This document shows, piece after piece, positions 23,451 to 23,520 of a stretch of DNA of 23,520 nt. Each line of letters opens with the position of its first letter. Position 1 is the first letter of the stretch. The notes under the pieces are model-generated. The model made no database searches and was not told the DNA's origin. It saw nothing but the letters and a program-made list of their open reading frames with translations. Where the stretch lies: contig MU647345.1 in assembly GCA_026770585.1 (NCBI GenBank), positions 19,566 through 43,085 of the forward strand, given 5' to 3'. The stretch is from Baffinella frigidus. Its lineage: Eukaryota > Cryptophyceae > Cryptomonadales > Baffinellaceae. Made by a program: the position numbers and the translations under genes.

Positions 23451-23520
<70 letters not shown>
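23451..23520. repeat. 70-bp poly-C run to the window edge
   Basis: Seventy consecutive C residues run to the window edge after TCTCTCTTTCTCT. Runs of this length are rarely sequenced reliably, so an assembly or polymerase artefact is likely, although long G/C tracts can be real. Confidence 0.9.

Noticed and set aside
1-23520. CRISPR array, tRNA or rRNA genes
   Set aside because: The tandem repeats lack a repeat-spacer structure with constant repeats and unique spacers. No tRNA A/B boxes with a cloverleaf, or rRNA core motifs, were recognised by eye.

Overview
The window is a eukaryotic chromosome end. It opens with about ten perfect CCCTAAA repeats in the orientation expected of a left telomere (G-strand TTTAGGG). 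The rest is gene-poor, GC-rich and crowded with degenerate telomere-like heptamers, short inverted-repeat elements (MITE-like) and microsatellites. TTTAGGG telomeres, many short exons in repeat-filled introns and high GC suggest an algal protist (cryptophyte, dinoflagellate, haptophyte or green alga). The sequence alone does not decide which. There is no prokaryotic gene organisation, no rRNA or tRNA that I recognise, and no CRISPR array.

No gene is one long ORF. Reading the short coding islands with splice sites and phase gives two good gene models. (1) On the minus strand, 15871 to about 8496, an 11-exon gene encodes a DedA/VTT-family membrane protein (296 aa as modelled). Phase is consistent at every junction, and the family's acidic pair (E...D, 12 apart) and arginine pair (R...R, 6 apart) are present. 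(2) On the plus strand, 16270-21659, a 9-exon gene encodes a 257-aa protein with an N-terminal hydrophobic segment, an acidic middle and a C-terminal region with nine cysteines; I do not recognise the family. The two start codons are 398 bp apart and divergent (179 bp apart if the DedA protein starts at an upstream Met). Nearer the telomere (0.8-4.6 kb) there are weaker traces of two more genes as arrays of exon-like copies, one on each strand.

The most striking feature is how the introns are built. Around many exons, part of the exon plus its splice site is repeated inside the adjoining intron. Copies upstream of the exon keep the acceptor edge and copies downstream keep the donor edge. The space between copies is filled with telomere-like repeats or small inverted-repeat elements. 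One ~60-bp element family has AAGTTGAC/GTCAACTT ends and resembles introners: its four genic copies all lie in introns in the sense orientation, and one intron starts GTAAGT directly at such a copy. Telomere-like arrays also tend to have the C-rich strand as sense strand, on both sides of the divergent promoter, with some exceptions.

Layout: 1-69 telomere; 70-780 degenerate repeats; 780-1530 array of minus-strand exon-like units with introner-like elements; 1.5-2.7 kb internal telomere-like arrays; 2.8-4.7 kb array of plus-strand exon-like units; 4.7-8.3 kb gene-free, with MITEs, foldbacks and unclassified ORF scraps; 8.3-15.9 kb DedA-family gene; 16.27-21.66 kb Cys-rich protein gene; 21.7-23.4 kb MITEs and foldbacks; 23451-23520 a run of 70 C, probably an assembly edge or gap artefact.
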